64,000 nucleotides of DNA, taken from Acanthosepion lycidas. Lineage: Eukaryota > Mollusca > Cephalopoda > Sepiida > Sepiidae. The notes beneath the pieces were generated by a model. That model had not been told where the DNA came from, did no database searches, and was given only the letters and a program-made list of their open reading frames with translations. The DNA is taken from contig OZ010605.1 in NCBI GenBank assembly GCA_963932145.1, positions 29,892,313-29,956,312 of the forward strand. The letters are read 5' to 3'. Position numbers and translations under genes: made by a program. Below, one piece after another: positions 19,791-29,756 of this stretch. Position 1 is the first letter of the stretch. Each line of letters begins with the position of its first letter.

Positions 19791-20039
19791 TTTATTAAGA
19801 CAAAATGTATAGAAAGTGCTTTAATCGCTACATCATCTACAGTAAATTTGCATCCCGGTTCTTACAACATTTCGCATTTCTTTGTAGATCTTCTATTATC
19901 ACAATGTGGAATACTTAAGTAGAAACGTGATAAAAACATAAACAAAAAGAAACTGAACAAACACACATTTCTCTGAAAATATTAAATTTAAATCATTGAA
20001 ATTTCAGCGTCCCCTTTCCTTTCTTATTGATGTGCAGTT

Positions 20040-20140
20040 ACACCAAGGAAAACATCACTTTAGTCTGACAAAGTCGTAAAAGGACGAAACGTCTCATAAT
20101 TTTTTCCCTTTTGTCATTAATTTTTCTAGAACAATATCAA
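20040..20140 (+). ncRNA. Hammerhead-like motif, degraded
   Basis: CTGACAA (20064-20070, one change from CTGANGA), a GTC..GAC hairpin and GAAAC (20086-20090) follow in order. I cannot find a convincing stem I or stem III, so this is only a core-like remnant. Confidence 0.4.
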
Positions 20141-20726
20141 AATTTAATTCCACAGTTGTTTGTCACAGTAAAAACAGTCGAGTATTTTATTAAAGAAAAT
20201 AAGTTAATTTTTTTAGATGTCGTGTGATTCGAAAAATTTGCCTTGTTTGTAAAACTTGATGAATTCAGTTTATTATTCAGTAAAATCTATCTCAAGTGAA
20301 ATTTCTTATGGAACAGCTGTGAATGTTGCCAGTGAAAGTAACAGTAATGTTTGGATAATATTTAATAAGATGGTATATTAGGAAAAAAGAGAATCGCTGT
20401 GATTTTTGTTTTAAAAAAGAAGTGTGACAAGTGTGAATATAAACGTAATTGCAGACTGGGAAGAGAAAAGAATCTGGTTGGAGACATTTAATTAGAGACG
20501 CAGGAAATTGGCCTTTTTTATACAAGTATGAAGCATCCAGAAATCCCGCCTAAATACGGTAGATGTAGAATTAGAAAACAAACCAGCAGTTGCACGGGTA
20601 GATGTTATAGACACCAATATAAAATGTGTACATAGAAAGCATTTTCGGATTATGATGAGAAAACGGGCCCAGTATATAGTTTTAGAAGAAAACGCCAATG
20701 TAGGACAATTAGTGGTTGAAGTCGTT

Positions 20727-20761
<35 letters not shown>

Positions 20762-21710
20762 AACATGTATTTCTAAAACGCCAGTTGCTCACTCTAATGT
20801 TATAATTCAGTTTACAAGGTCTTTCGTGATCGCTGTCAGCTGCTTGTTTCAATTTCCTTTAATCTCGTTCTCTGTCTATTGATTTTCGATTTTTTTTGAA
20901 AGACAAATATCGCAGGCAGCCAAATCCAGATCGTCAAGAGACCGACTTGTTTGAGGCGACAGCTTGAAAAATATCCTACACAATACTTCAAGAATTGACA
21001 ACCAAAATATTCTAAATGACTATTTGGACATTCACAGGAATTCCAATATCTTTTTTCAGATTCTTGTATTGTCAATATTCGATTTCCTTTGATCGTAACT
21101 CACATGCGTTCAACATTTTCAGGCGTTCTGTTTATTAAAGTTCTTTCAAAACGTCAATCGCTTTCAACGGATTCCCAGCCAAGTTCAAACGTTCTTACCA
21201 AAATCTTTATCTAGGTCTCGTTAAAAATACGACAAGTAAAGAAGCCCTGAGGGTATAATGGCTGAATGTTTTTGACCAGACCGACCAATATAGGGACGCC
21301 AATTCGATTAAATCAATAACGAATAATGATAATTCCTCATTTCAGAAATGCTGACTAAAATAGATTTGTATCCAAATCTGACTAGCGTATTTATTTTGAC
21401 TTTTTCTTTTAAATCTTGATATGTTGTCAGAACTTGTGTATCATTTCATACTATCTCTATCCTGCCGCGTCCCATCGCTTTTATTCCTTTCTCGTTCAGA
21501 TTTTTTTCCTAAGTTTTTGATGTACAGTTCATCTGCCGACTCGCATCTAAATGGAATCTTGGAGACTGGCTTCCGTCCAGAATTATCTTGTCGCAGACAT
21601 CAGTTAAAAACAGAGGCTAAAATCTACAAATATAGCAAATATATAACTAAACTACCTATAAAAAAAGGAGAAAAGGGAAAAAGTGAAATCAACTGTAAAA
21701 ATGATTTTCT

Positions 21711-21713
<3 letters not shown>
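20141..21713. other. Long stretch with no recognised feature
   Basis: About 1.57 kb without tandem repeats apart from an A-run at about 20729-20758. Short reading frames (for example 20292-20525 minus and 21421-21768 plus) show no family motif. It could contain non-coding intronic or intergenic host DNA. Confidence 0.5.

Positions 21714-21757
<44 letters not shown>
21714..21757. repeat. (AT)n microsatellite
   Basis: About 44 bp of AT. The following 370 bp are unassigned. Confidence 0.98.
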
Positions 21758-21758
<1 letters not shown>

Positions 21759-22130
21759 TTTTAAATAAAAAATAAAAACAGAATCAAAAGAAGTGACTTT
21801 AAGGTTATCTTATATTGGAATCGTAACCTCCTCGTTTTCCATAAGTGGTTCCGATGCAAAGCAGGTCCGAAACATCAGTGAACTGCATTTGCTGCCATTT
21901 TTTTCTTATTTTTCTGATTAGTTTTCCGATTTTCTCTTTTTCCATCCCCAGATAGTTTTCTAATTTCTAAGCTATTTTGTTTTTTAAAAATCGAATCAAA
22001 ATATTTTATTTCCTCAAATATTTATAAGATAATATTCAATTACGCCCTCAATCACATTTGGGGATCAAATCTGATAAACTGATAAAATGATTATTGTGGT
22101 GTAAACATATAAGCTATTATCCCAAAAGTG

Positions 22131-22290
22131 AATATGTGGATGGTGTAATGAATAGAGGCTAAGAATGAGAAGTCATATGACCGAGTTCGAGCTCAATTCG
22201 AATACGTTGCATTCACTTACGCGCAAATACACTCCCAGCTATGGATTACCTGATTTATATTTGAAAATCATAATTGTTCTCCAAAAAACA
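22131..22290 (+). mobile_element. tRNA-derived SINE (family 2)
   Basis: GGTGTAATGAATAGAGGC (A-box-like), GAGTTCGAGCTC (B-box-like), 'GCATTCACTTACGCGCAAATA' and '..AGCTATGGATTACCTG' match the family 2 layout seen at 12.36 and 46.3 kb. Confidence 0.75.
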
Positions 22291-22474
22291 TTGTCACTTT
22301 CGTAATGCTTGTTGTAGTAGAGACTTTGTAATCGCAGATGCATTAATAGTAACGCCGTTGAACAATGCTGATAACAGTCGCCTTTGAATAACGCTCACAC
22401 TAATAGTACTTGTTCGATAATACTCGCTTGAATAGTAACCCCCGAATAGTGATGCGAATAGTAATCCGTATTGT

Positions 22475-22735
22475 GATGAAATTCACTAAACGCCCCACGC
22501 GGTCGGGTGTGGCACAAGTCGAGTTTATTGTGGGGCATCCGAGCCAGTAGGCTCAACCATATATTCCCCGTAAAAACGGGGATGAGTAGCTGTCTCCCGA
22601 GACAAGACTCTTCCCTTTGACATTGCCTCGTCTGGGGATCCTCTCTGCGCGAAGGCAGAGAGTTTAACCAGCACATTTGCGAAGTCATCCGTATAGTGAT
22701 CACTAAGACGACGCGCTAATTCCCATATATACATT
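22475..22735 (-). repeat. GC-rich structured repeat, single copy
   Basis: On the minus strand it reads a CTCTCTGCC..GGCAGAGAG-type hairpin, a CCCCGTTTTTACGGGG hairpin, a GAGCCTACTGGCTC hairpin and CTTGTGCCACACC. This is the same order of elements as each unit of the tandem array at 26.5-27.1 kb. The hairpins suggest a structured RNA-derived repeat, probably related to the SINE body. Confidence 0.65.
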
Positions 22736-22934
22736 TACCATCACGTGATCTACTTATGCAACTCCAGTGTTGGTAATGACACTTTATTCCTATATAACAA
22801 AAATAATATCCCAAAGCTTTATATAACCACAAAGGGTTGATAAGATAAGCCGTAAAAACACACACACACACACACAAAATAAATCATAACTATGATCCTC
22901 AGAAGTGATTGAGGATGTAAGCAGAAAGAGATGT

Positions 22935-23100
22935 GTCGGTAGTGTAACAGATATTGACGCAGGAATTGGAATAGGAGAGCTGAGTTTAAATTCACGGTTG
23001 CGGTTGTGTTCACTTTCGCACAGATGTTTTGGGTAAAGGCATGAATCCGCCCCGCCTCTTTTAGCAGATCCACTTATGGGTTAAACAACAGGTTAAACGG
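22935..23100 (+). mobile_element. tRNA-derived SINE (family 2)
   Basis: GTGTCGGTAGTGTAACAGAT, GAGTTTAAATTCAC, 'GTGTTCACTTTCGCACAGAT', 'GGGTAAAGGCATGAATCC' and 'CCACTTATGGGTTAAA' follow the family order. The B box is decayed. Confidence 0.7.
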
Positions 23101-23101
23101 A

Positions 23102-23219
23102 TCTCTCACCCCCTCTCTCTCACCACCCCTCTCTCTCACCACCCCTCTCTCTCACCCTCTCTCTCCCACTCTCACCCACTCTCTCTCTCACCCCCTCTCT
23201 CTCTCACCCCCTCTCTCTT
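23102..23219. repeat. CT-rich minisatellite
   Basis: Irregular (CTCTCTCACCCC)-type units on a pyrimidine-only strand. Confidence 0.95.
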
Positions 23220-23309
23220 CTGGCAATCAATCTAAGAGAATGAAAATTAAAGTGAACCTTTTGAGTACCGCTATCACCTACGTTCTTAAAAGAAATATAA
23301 TTTTTTAAA

Positions 23310-23580
23310 GATGCTATATCATCATGCAATATGGGAGTTCATTCTATGGCTTTTGCTGTGATGAACGTCAAATGAAGTACATAGCGGTAAGACGGGATGC
23401 ATATCATTTACCAAGCTGTTCTGGGAATGAGGATAAACTACATCCAGTAGAAAATCTTCTGTGCGGGTGTTTGACGTGTTTGGAATGTGGAACCACCACT
23501 TAATTGCTGCTAATTCCAGGTCCAATCTAAGCCTGAGCGGTAGCACCTGTTCGGGTCCAAGCTATGGGAAAATAGTGAAC
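23310..23580 (-). repeat. Repeat family X, minus copy
   Basis: The minus strand reads 'CCATAGCTTGGACC', 'AGGTGCTACCGCTCAGG', 'TGGACCTGGAATTAGCAGCA', 'AAGTGGTGGTTCCAC' and 'GGATGTAGTTTATCCTC'. The same blocks in the same order occur on the plus strand at 33.69 and 44.82 kb. Confidence 0.75.
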
Positions 23581-23679
23581 GCCCAAACAAAAACAAAACA
23601 CTATGAAAGTATAAAAATAAATTGTTAACTTAAAAATACTAACAACATATATATCGATATATAAAAATTACCAAAAATG

Positions 23680-24945
23680 CACTTTCCAGCAAAGTGAGTA
23701 GCAATACATTATATAGAAAAATAACCACTATACATTTCACAGCAAAAAAACACCAATACATTTTATGGAAAAATGACCAACAATACATTTTACAGCAAAA
23801 TAACACCAATACATTTTATAGAAAAACAACCAACATACTTTTTATAGAAAATATCACCAATACATTTTATATCAAAATGACCATAAGTACATTTTATAGC
23901 AAACTACTACCAATATATGAAAATGGCAAACAATACATTTTATTGCAAAACAATATATTTTACAGCAAAATAACTACCAATACATTTTATAGCAAAATAA
24001 CCAAGGATACGTTTCATAGCAAAATGACCAACATTACATTTTATAGCAAAATTCCACCAATACATTTTATAGCAAAATGAACAACAATACATTTTATAGC
24101 AAGATGACCAACAATACATTTTATAGCAAAATGCCACCAATAAATTTATAGCAAAATGTCAAACCGTACGTGTCATAGCAATATATCCAATGTTACATTT
24201 TATACCAAAATACCATAATATATTTTATAGCAAAATGATGAACAATAGATTTTATAGCAAAATGAACACTATTACATTTTATAGAAAAATAACCAACAGT
24301 ACATTTTAAAGCACAATACCACTAACACATTTCATAGGAAAATGACAAACAATACATTTTATAGCATAATGACCAACGGTACATTTTAGAGCAAAATGAC
24401 CAACATTACATTTTATAGCAAAATATCACCAATACATTTCATAGAAAAATGACCAACAATGCATTTTATAGCAAAATACCACCAATATATTTATAGCAAA
24501 ATGAACAGCATTATTTCATACCAAAGTACGAATATATTTTATAGCGAAATGATCAACAATACATTTTATAGCAAAATAACCACCAGTATATTTTATAAAA
24601 AAATGACCAACAATTCATTCTATCGCAAAATGAACACCATTGAATTTTATAGGAAAATGACCAAAAGTACATTTTTAAAAAAATGACAACCATTACATTT
24701 CATAGCAAAATAGCACAAATGCATTTCATAGCAAAATGACCACCAATAGATTTCATAACAGAATAACCAACAATAAATTTTACAGCAAAATGACTAATAC
24801 ATTTTATAGCAAAAATGACAATCAATACATTTTATAGCAAAATGACCAACAATCTATTTTATAGATACATAACACCAATATGTTTCATAGCAAAATGACC
24901 ACCAATACATTTTATAGCCAAATTATCAATAATTCATTTTATCTT
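23680..24945. repeat. 27-bp minisatellite, about 1.27 kb
   Basis: Around 45 imperfect copies of a unit like ACATTTTATAGCAAAATGAC + CAACAAT. Unit length varies between about 23 and 28 bp. A 128-residue frame (23694-24080) is a translation of the array. Spacing is irregular and there are no unique spacers, so it is not a CRISPR array. Confidence 0.95.
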
Positions 24946-25218
24946 TAGTTAAATAATGTTCAAATTTTATTTAGTTGAAGCCATAAAATTGTGTTCCAAA
25001 TGTTTACATTTCGGCACCAAATAACATAGTTCTCTTGATATGCAACTAAAAATAATCAGCCAACCAACGAAAACCATCCAAGACCATCTGAAATAGCAAA
25101 GAGAATAAAATAATTACACATTGTTCTATTAGAACATACTGCCATGTCCAGATTTTGTTTAATTTTCCCGATTGACTTTTGACTAGACAGGCCGCTACTT
25201 TTATCTCGCGAAATAAGC

Positions 25219-25219
<1 letters not shown>
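24946..25219. other. Mostly unassigned
   Basis: 'AGTTGAAGCCATAAAATTGTG' at 24970-24990 is found in inverted form at 33.56 kb. Nothing else is recognised. Confidence 0.4.

Positions 25220-25310
<91 letters not shown>
25220..25310. repeat. (AT)n microsatellite
   Basis: About 91 bp of AT. It abuts a hammerhead-like motif. Confidence 0.98.
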
Positions 25311-25313
<3 letters not shown>

Positions 25314-25372
25314 CCGATCATGCTACCTTGGTTTCAACATTTTGGTATCTTTAGGCGATTTGGGCTAAATAA
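25311..25372 (-). ncRNA. Hammerhead ribozyme, one core substitution
   Basis: Minus strand: stem I AGCC..AT-CGC, core CTAAAGA (25354-25348; CTGANGA with G5 changed to A), a weak stem II, GAAA (25335-25332), stem III ACC-aa-GGT, cleavage triplet GUA (A17 = 25324), then GC..GAT..GGCT returning to pair with the 5' strand of stem I. The long bulged stem I is the best evidence. The G5 change should abolish activity. Confidence 0.65.
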
Positions 25373-25375
25373 TTC

Positions 25376-25986
25376 CCTAATGCTTTATTATTTAAAAATA
25401 AATAAAGGCACATCACAAAGCAGAATAGAAGGGACAAAGAAAAGCAAAGGGTATTGAAATTGTAATGGAGGGTACGTATATGAAATATACATACTTCCAT
25501 CCTGGTTTGAACGAACTGAAAAGGAACTTTTTGTGTGTATGTATCGTGTCATTATTTCAGGTCTCTTATTCAGAAGGTTTTTCTGATCTGGAAATGTTAT
25601 TATGTTTAACTTTTCTTACTAGCAAAGGTTGCAGATACCTCTATGGTTGCCTTAAAGTTTGTTTTTTTTTTTAATATTTCCTAGTTTACAATCGAATGCT
25701 TATTATTTTTTTCTTTTTACTTCCACACATGGTTGACTGGTTTGGTAGAAATCCTAAGTCTTTATAGCTAGAACGATGACTTGTGATTATACCATCACTT
25801 CTTGAAGCTGCTTTCAGCACATCCTAGGTATGTTTTGGTCTGGCCATATGTATCTTTTACTCCTGCTTTATAGATTACTTCTTCAGTTTTACAAACTTCA
25901 TCGAAAGGAATGTAGAAATAATTTCTACAGTTAAATATTTCACTGTTAACGATATCTCGCTGCACATTAGTTTTGAAATTCCTGAC

Positions 25987-25988
<2 letters not shown>
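25376..25988. other. Unassigned stretch
   Basis: No gene or repeat recognised. Confidence 0.4.

Positions 25989-26065
<77 letters not shown>
25989..26065. repeat. (CT)n(AT)n compound microsatellite
   Basis: About 15 CT units followed by about 23 AT units. Confidence 0.98.
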
Positions 26066-26070
<5 letters not shown>

Positions 26071-26189
26071 GCATCCAAAATTTTCAGGGATCGATTCTAT
26101 AAAGGCAGGCAATTTTTAGAAACACATTCTGCTTATTTTCTTTTCAATCTGAGAATGGAAACACATCACTATATATTATCAGAAAAAAA

Positions 26190-26290
26190 TAAACCATTTT
26201 GATAAGACAAAATTCACATAGATACAGCTCTTCGTAATGCGTGAGCTGGACTTGTGAGTACAATTTTGTGTATTCCTTTAAATGTATGAA
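26190..26290 (-). pseudogene. LINE family E ORF2 C-terminal fragment
   Basis: The minus strand reads TKIVLTSPAHALRRAVSM then a stop, the same 'KIVL.(S/G)TAH.LR.(A/V)SM-stop' terminus as at 2.6 kb. A 24-bp segment ('AAAGAACATATATTAAATAGTTG' type) is tandemly duplicated at 26315-26362. Confidence 0.65.
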
Positions 26291-26438
26291 CATATACAAA
26301 TTATGTGAGTAAGAACATATATTAAATAGTTGATCCCAAAGAACATATATTAAATAGTTGATCCCAAGTTCTATTTGTGGTTCGCATAAACACATAAGTC
26401 ATGTGCCGTTATGCTACTCATTTAGGAGTAATTTATTT

Positions 26439-26441
<3 letters not shown>

Positions 26442-26471
<30 letters not shown>
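26442..26471. repeat. (AT)n microsatellite
   Basis: About 30 bp of AT. Confidence 0.97.
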
Positions 26472-26473
<2 letters not shown>

Positions 26474-26524
26474 CTATGGGACCTTACCCATAATAACATA
26501 ATGGGCTATTTCATACGTAATAAA

Positions 26525-27120
26525 TACTGCGCCTCAAGAGGAAGCAGACAGTTCAGTCCGAAGTCGGGCGACCGGGTGATCGGTTGAATTATCTGCCTAC
26601 GGGCGGGGAGGAACCCGAAGGAGTCTCTTTCGGAGGTGGTAGACCGAACCTGAACCCGTTTATACGGGTTCAAAGGGCATATTTTTGCCCGAGCCCACGG
26701 GCTCGGAAACCCCACGTTAAACCGGCCTTGTGCCACATGATGCCCTCGTGGGGGGGGGGACTAAATACCGTTCAGTCCGAAGTCGGGCGACCGGCTGATC
26801 GGCTGATCAGTTGAACTCTCTGCCTTCGGGCGGGGAGGAACCCAAACGTGGCTACGCCGAAAGGCGGAGTCTCTTTCGGGGAGGTAAACCGACCCTGAAC
26901 CCGTGTATACGGGTTCAAAGGGCATATTTTTGGCCGTGCCAACGGGCTCGGAGATCCCAACTTAAACCGGCCTTGTGCCACATGATGCCCTCGATTGACT
27001 AAGTACTGTTCAGTCCGAAGTCGGGCGACCGGCTGATCGTTTGAACTCTCTGCCTCCGGGCGGGGAGGAACCCGAACCAGCCTACGTGTGTGTAGGGGGG
27101 TGACTAAATACTGTTCCGTC
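26525..27120 (+). repeat. GC-rich tandem array, about 2.5 units of ~230 bp
   Basis: Units start at 26551, 26770 and 27008 with 'TTCAGTCCGAAGTCGGGCGACCGG'-type sequence. Each then has GATCGGTTGAA, a GCCT.CGGGCGGGGAGGAACCC segment, a GAACCCGT.TATACGGGTTC hairpin, a GAGCC(C)ACGGGCTC hairpin and GGCCTTGTGCCACATGATGC. Units one and two are nearly complete and the third is truncated. The array is far more GC-rich than its surroundings. The terminal block is shared with the SINE body, so I infer tandem amplification of a SINE-related repeat. Confidence 0.85.
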
Positions 27121-27240
27121 TGAAGTCTGGAGTTCAGTCCTAAGTCTGGAGTTCAGTCTGAAGTCTGGAGTGAGGTCCGTCAGAAGTCTGTCAGTCGGAG
27201 CAAGCGAGTCAGTCAGTCGGGTCAGAGGCAGTCCGAAACA
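27121..27240. repeat. Short tandem repeats of 'AAGTCTGGAGTTCAGTC' type
   Basis: Three to four ~20-bp units with AGTCTGGAG cores, grading into TCAGTCGG repeats. It continues from the end of the GC-rich array and seems to derive from its first block. Confidence 0.75.
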
Positions 27241-27410
27241 GAGACGCGTTCAGACAATTACTACTAAACCTGACTGTTCGTACTAACATTTTCTTCTTCT
27301 CTGTATATATTGCTGTTTGTAATATATCTGTGTTATTCTATATCCGGCTTCGAGTTCTACGTTATTGGTTCTACCTTGTACTATCACCGTGGTACAAGGA
27401 ACCGGACTAT

Positions 27411-27413
<3 letters not shown>
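27241..27413. other. Unassigned
   Basis: Nothing recognised. Confidence 0.3.

Positions 27414-27458
<45 letters not shown>
27414..27458. repeat. (AT)n microsatellite
   Basis: About 45 bp of AT. Confidence 0.98.
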
Positions 27459-27459
<1 letters not shown>

Positions 27460-27514
27460 TTTCGATTTGATGAGGCCTAGTTTAATTAGTGAATATAATT
27501 TCACAGTTAGAAAT

Positions 27515-27790
27515 ATACAGTTTATGTAGACTTTAGAAGGAACAGGAAACGCAATCCTAAACAGCAAACAAAGGATAAATCTCTACATCTGTTCAAATGT
27601 CCGAAGAGGAGTGTGAACCTTACGATAGGCGAACCTATCTACTCCTATTGGGAAAAATAAAAAAAATAGTAAATAAATTTCAGATTTTAGTCGGAGACGT
27701 TAGAAGAATAAAGTTCATTTAGACTTTAGAATTAACAGCAAATCCAATCCTAAACAGGAAACAAGGGATAAATCTCTACACCTGTTGAAA
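27515..27790. repeat. Direct repeat pair, about 75 bp, 192-bp period
   Basis: 'TAGACTTTAGAAGGAACAGG' to 'GATAAATCTCTACATCTGTT' (27520-27594) recurs as 'TAGACTTTAGAATTAACAGC' to 'GATAAATCTCTACACCTGTT' (27712-27786). Family unknown. Confidence 0.8.
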
Positions 27791-28221
27791 ATACTGGGGA
27801 CTGCCATATATATTCCTCTAAAATTGTCTGCCAAACATGTCACTCTAAAATTGCTTGCAATACGCGTCCCTTTAAAGATGCCATGCATTTCCCTGAAAAC
27901 CAATGCTCGTTACTTTCGAGATATTTTTTTAAAGTTTTCGGTTTAATAAAATTTGTTGCTTTTTTCTAATTTCATTCCAGATGAAAGTTTAAAAGACTTC
28001 ATTTAAGTTGGTTTGTCACGATATAGTCATAAAAATCGAACTGCCAGACGCTTACGATGTTGTGCCTGTGGTAAGTGTCTCTAGGACGGCAAATAATTCA
28101 TCACCAATAAAGTCATGTAAACGTTTTGAACACTGTCGAGTTTGGAAAAAAAGATTGCGGAACACCAGTCTATATATGGCAGCAATACGTCATTTCTGGT
28201 TTGATTTGGAGCTTCCTAACT

Positions 28222-28267
28222 CCACATTCCATTCTCTGTCTTTAGAAAAACAGAGAATGGAATGTGG
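28222..28267. repeat. Short perfect hairpin, 18-bp arms
   Basis: CCACATTCCATTCTCTGT and its exact complement are separated by 10 bases. The stem is shorter than a usual pre-miRNA, and I see no further pairing outside it. The flanks (27.9-28.6 kb) are otherwise unassigned. Confidence 0.8.
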
Positions 28268-28644
28268 ATTTAGGTACTTTCGGCAGTTGTAGAATGAGGC
28301 GACAATTTTTCCAGGATCTTTAGTGATGGAGCGTATATATGTTCCACTGGAAGACTAGGATGAAATTGTATCCCAACACACGCTCGAAGTAAGAAAACCC
28401 TTAGAGAGTGTAAGTATTCTTCCTGATTGTTGAGAAAGTTCAGTTTTCCCCAGTTCGTTTGTTAGAATTGGTCAGATGACATATCAGTTTCCAGGCTCTT
28501 GTTATCAGGAATTACTGAGAATAACAAGGAACAAGAAGTTGCCAAAATAATTGTCCATATCCTGAAAAGAGATGGCTTATAAAAGAAGATGTTGTATCTG
28601 TATCAAAGATACCGAAAAGAATCCGATTTCTTTTCAACAAAACA

Positions 28645-28850
28645 AGGCAATAAAGCCACTAAGACAGAAAAGGGATTACTGAATGTGAAAGAATATAAAG
28701 CAGAAGACATTATTACGGAGAAAGAACAATAAAAGAACAGAAATTGAGAAGACAGAAAATAACGATTGACATTGCTTTTAAATTTTTGAGAATCAAACTT
28801 GACTGGGAAGCAAGAAACCGGGAAAATGACTAGCAAGACCCAGTATATTA
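28645..28850 (-). mobile_element. LINE family A 3' end
   Basis: The minus strand reads FPVSCFPVKFDSQKFKSNVNRY then a 3' UTR with 'TAAAGCCACTAAGACA' (plus-strand view) and 'GAACAATAAAAGAACAGAAA', as in the other family A copies at 47.1 and 54.2 kb. Confidence 0.8.
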
Positions 28851-28920
28851 TTTTTTTTTTAAAATCATGAATAATATTTCGTGCTTGATGAGTTGGTAAA
28901 CTAAGTCGCACATCAAAAGT

Positions 28921-28922
<2 letters not shown>

Positions 28923-29004
<82 letters not shown>

Positions 29005-29030
29005 AAAAAATATATTTTAAATCAACTAAT

Positions 29031-29071
<41 letters not shown>
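28923..29071. repeat. Two (AT)n arrays
   Basis: AT at 28923-29000 and 29037-29071. The second ends at the hammerhead-bearing repeat. Confidence 0.98.
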
Positions 29072-29074
<3 letters not shown>

Positions 29075-29077
29075 CAT

Positions 29078-29116
29078 CCACAGACTGTTTGGCTGTATCA
29101 CAGCTCATCAATGTGA
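29078..29116 (-). ncRNA. Hammerhead ribozyme, downstream copy, mutated
   Basis: Minus strand: TCACA, TTGATGA (C3 changed to U), stem II GCTGT-gat-ACAGC perfect, CAAA (G12 changed to C), shortened stem III, GUC, TGTGG closing stem I. Stem II and stem I are kept but two core bases are lost, so it should be inactive. Confidence 0.7.
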
Positions 29117-29382
29117 CTAGACAACCGATTGCCTCAAGCCAGGATCGAAACCCGACTTTAGCATCAGTCGGAGATTTTACACTTGAGCTATCAGAACCCA
29201 ATTGAGAGGAAGGCTAATTTTTACGTACTTATTTTTCGAATAAACACGACAATGGCAGCTAGGGCTCAATTCATGGAAGAGGTTTGCAATATTAGCAATA
29301 GTAGTCATTGTTGAAAAATTCGCGCTTTCTCTAAAGAGTGCTCGACCGAAATTATACTTTCCAGGGGCAAATATATTGTCAT

Positions 29383-29425
29383 CCATAGACAGACCGTTTC
29401 GCTGTATTACAGGTCATCAGTGTTG
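29383..29425 (-). ncRNA. Hammerhead ribozyme, upstream copy
   Basis: Minus strand: CAACA, CTGATGA (29420-29414), stem II CCTGT-aat-ACAGC (CTGT/ACAG paired, basal pair C/C), GAAAC (29400-29396), GGTCT loop, cleavage triplet GUC (C17 = 29388), TATGG. Core and triplet are canonical. Stem I has mismatches and the basal pair of stem II is lost. Confidence 0.72.
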
Positions 29426-29677
29426 CTAGACATCCGATTGCCTCAAGCAATAATATCTATGAAACTACTTCATCGATCATCACCATTTATGAGAAAGGGG
29501 CCTCGGCAGATGATCCCAGTGTGCGGCAGCGGTTGAAAGTGACTGAAAACCATATAACCATTTAATATGAATTAAATTAGGTAGACGGAATTAAACTGCG
29601 GGCGAATTTTGTTGGTGTTGAACATGCAAAAATGTGCCTGATCAAGCATCTGCAACAGGGACTTGCTAGCTGTCTTA

Positions 29678-29678
<1 letters not shown>

Positions 29679-29715
<37 letters not shown>
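29679..29715. repeat. (AT)n microsatellite
   Basis: About 37 bp of AT immediately 3' (minus strand) of a hammerhead cleavage site. Confidence 0.98.
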
Positions 29716-29717
<2 letters not shown>

Positions 29718-29756
29718 GACTCAGAGTTTCATGGTTTTCCCATTCATCAGATACAA
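29712..29756 (-). ncRNA. Type I hammerhead ribozyme abutting (AT)n
   Basis: Minus strand: GTAT (stem I), CTGATGA (29750-29744), stem II ATGG-gaaa-CCAT (29743-29731 region), GAAA (29730-29727), stem III ACT-ctg-AGT, cleavage triplet GUC, then GTATAT of stem I, which continues into the (AT)n array. All conserved core nucleotides and a GUC triplet are present. Stem I pairs through A-U and G-U only. Confidence 0.75.

Larger units (their letters stand above)
29072..29450 (-). mobile_element. Retrozyme-like unit: monomer flanked by two hammerheads, with tRNA-like segment
   Basis: The 'TTGTCATCCA.AGAC' block occurs at 29071 and 29376, and 'CTAGACA.CCGATTGCCTCAAGC' at 29117 and 29426, a period of about 305-309 bp. 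Each copy carries a hammerhead on the minus strand. Between them the minus strand has an A-box-like TAGCTCAAGTG and a B-box-like GGGTTTCGATCCT at about 29195-29141, a tRNA-like promoter. This ribozyme-monomer-ribozyme layout matches metazoan retrozymes. It lies about 0.8 kb 3' of the Penelope-like relic on the same strand. Confidence 0.78.

Noticed and set aside
21840-21905. Hammerhead-like sequence (CCGATG..GGTCCGAAACATC)
   Set aside because: GAAAC is present, but CTGANGA is not, and no stem I or III could be drawn.
23680-24945. CRISPR-like array
   Set aside because: Units abut without unique spacers, the unit length drifts, and the surroundings are clearly eukaryotic.
27459-27520. TTGATGAGGCC next to (AT)n as another ribozyme
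   Set aside because: No GAAA at the right distance and no closing stem.
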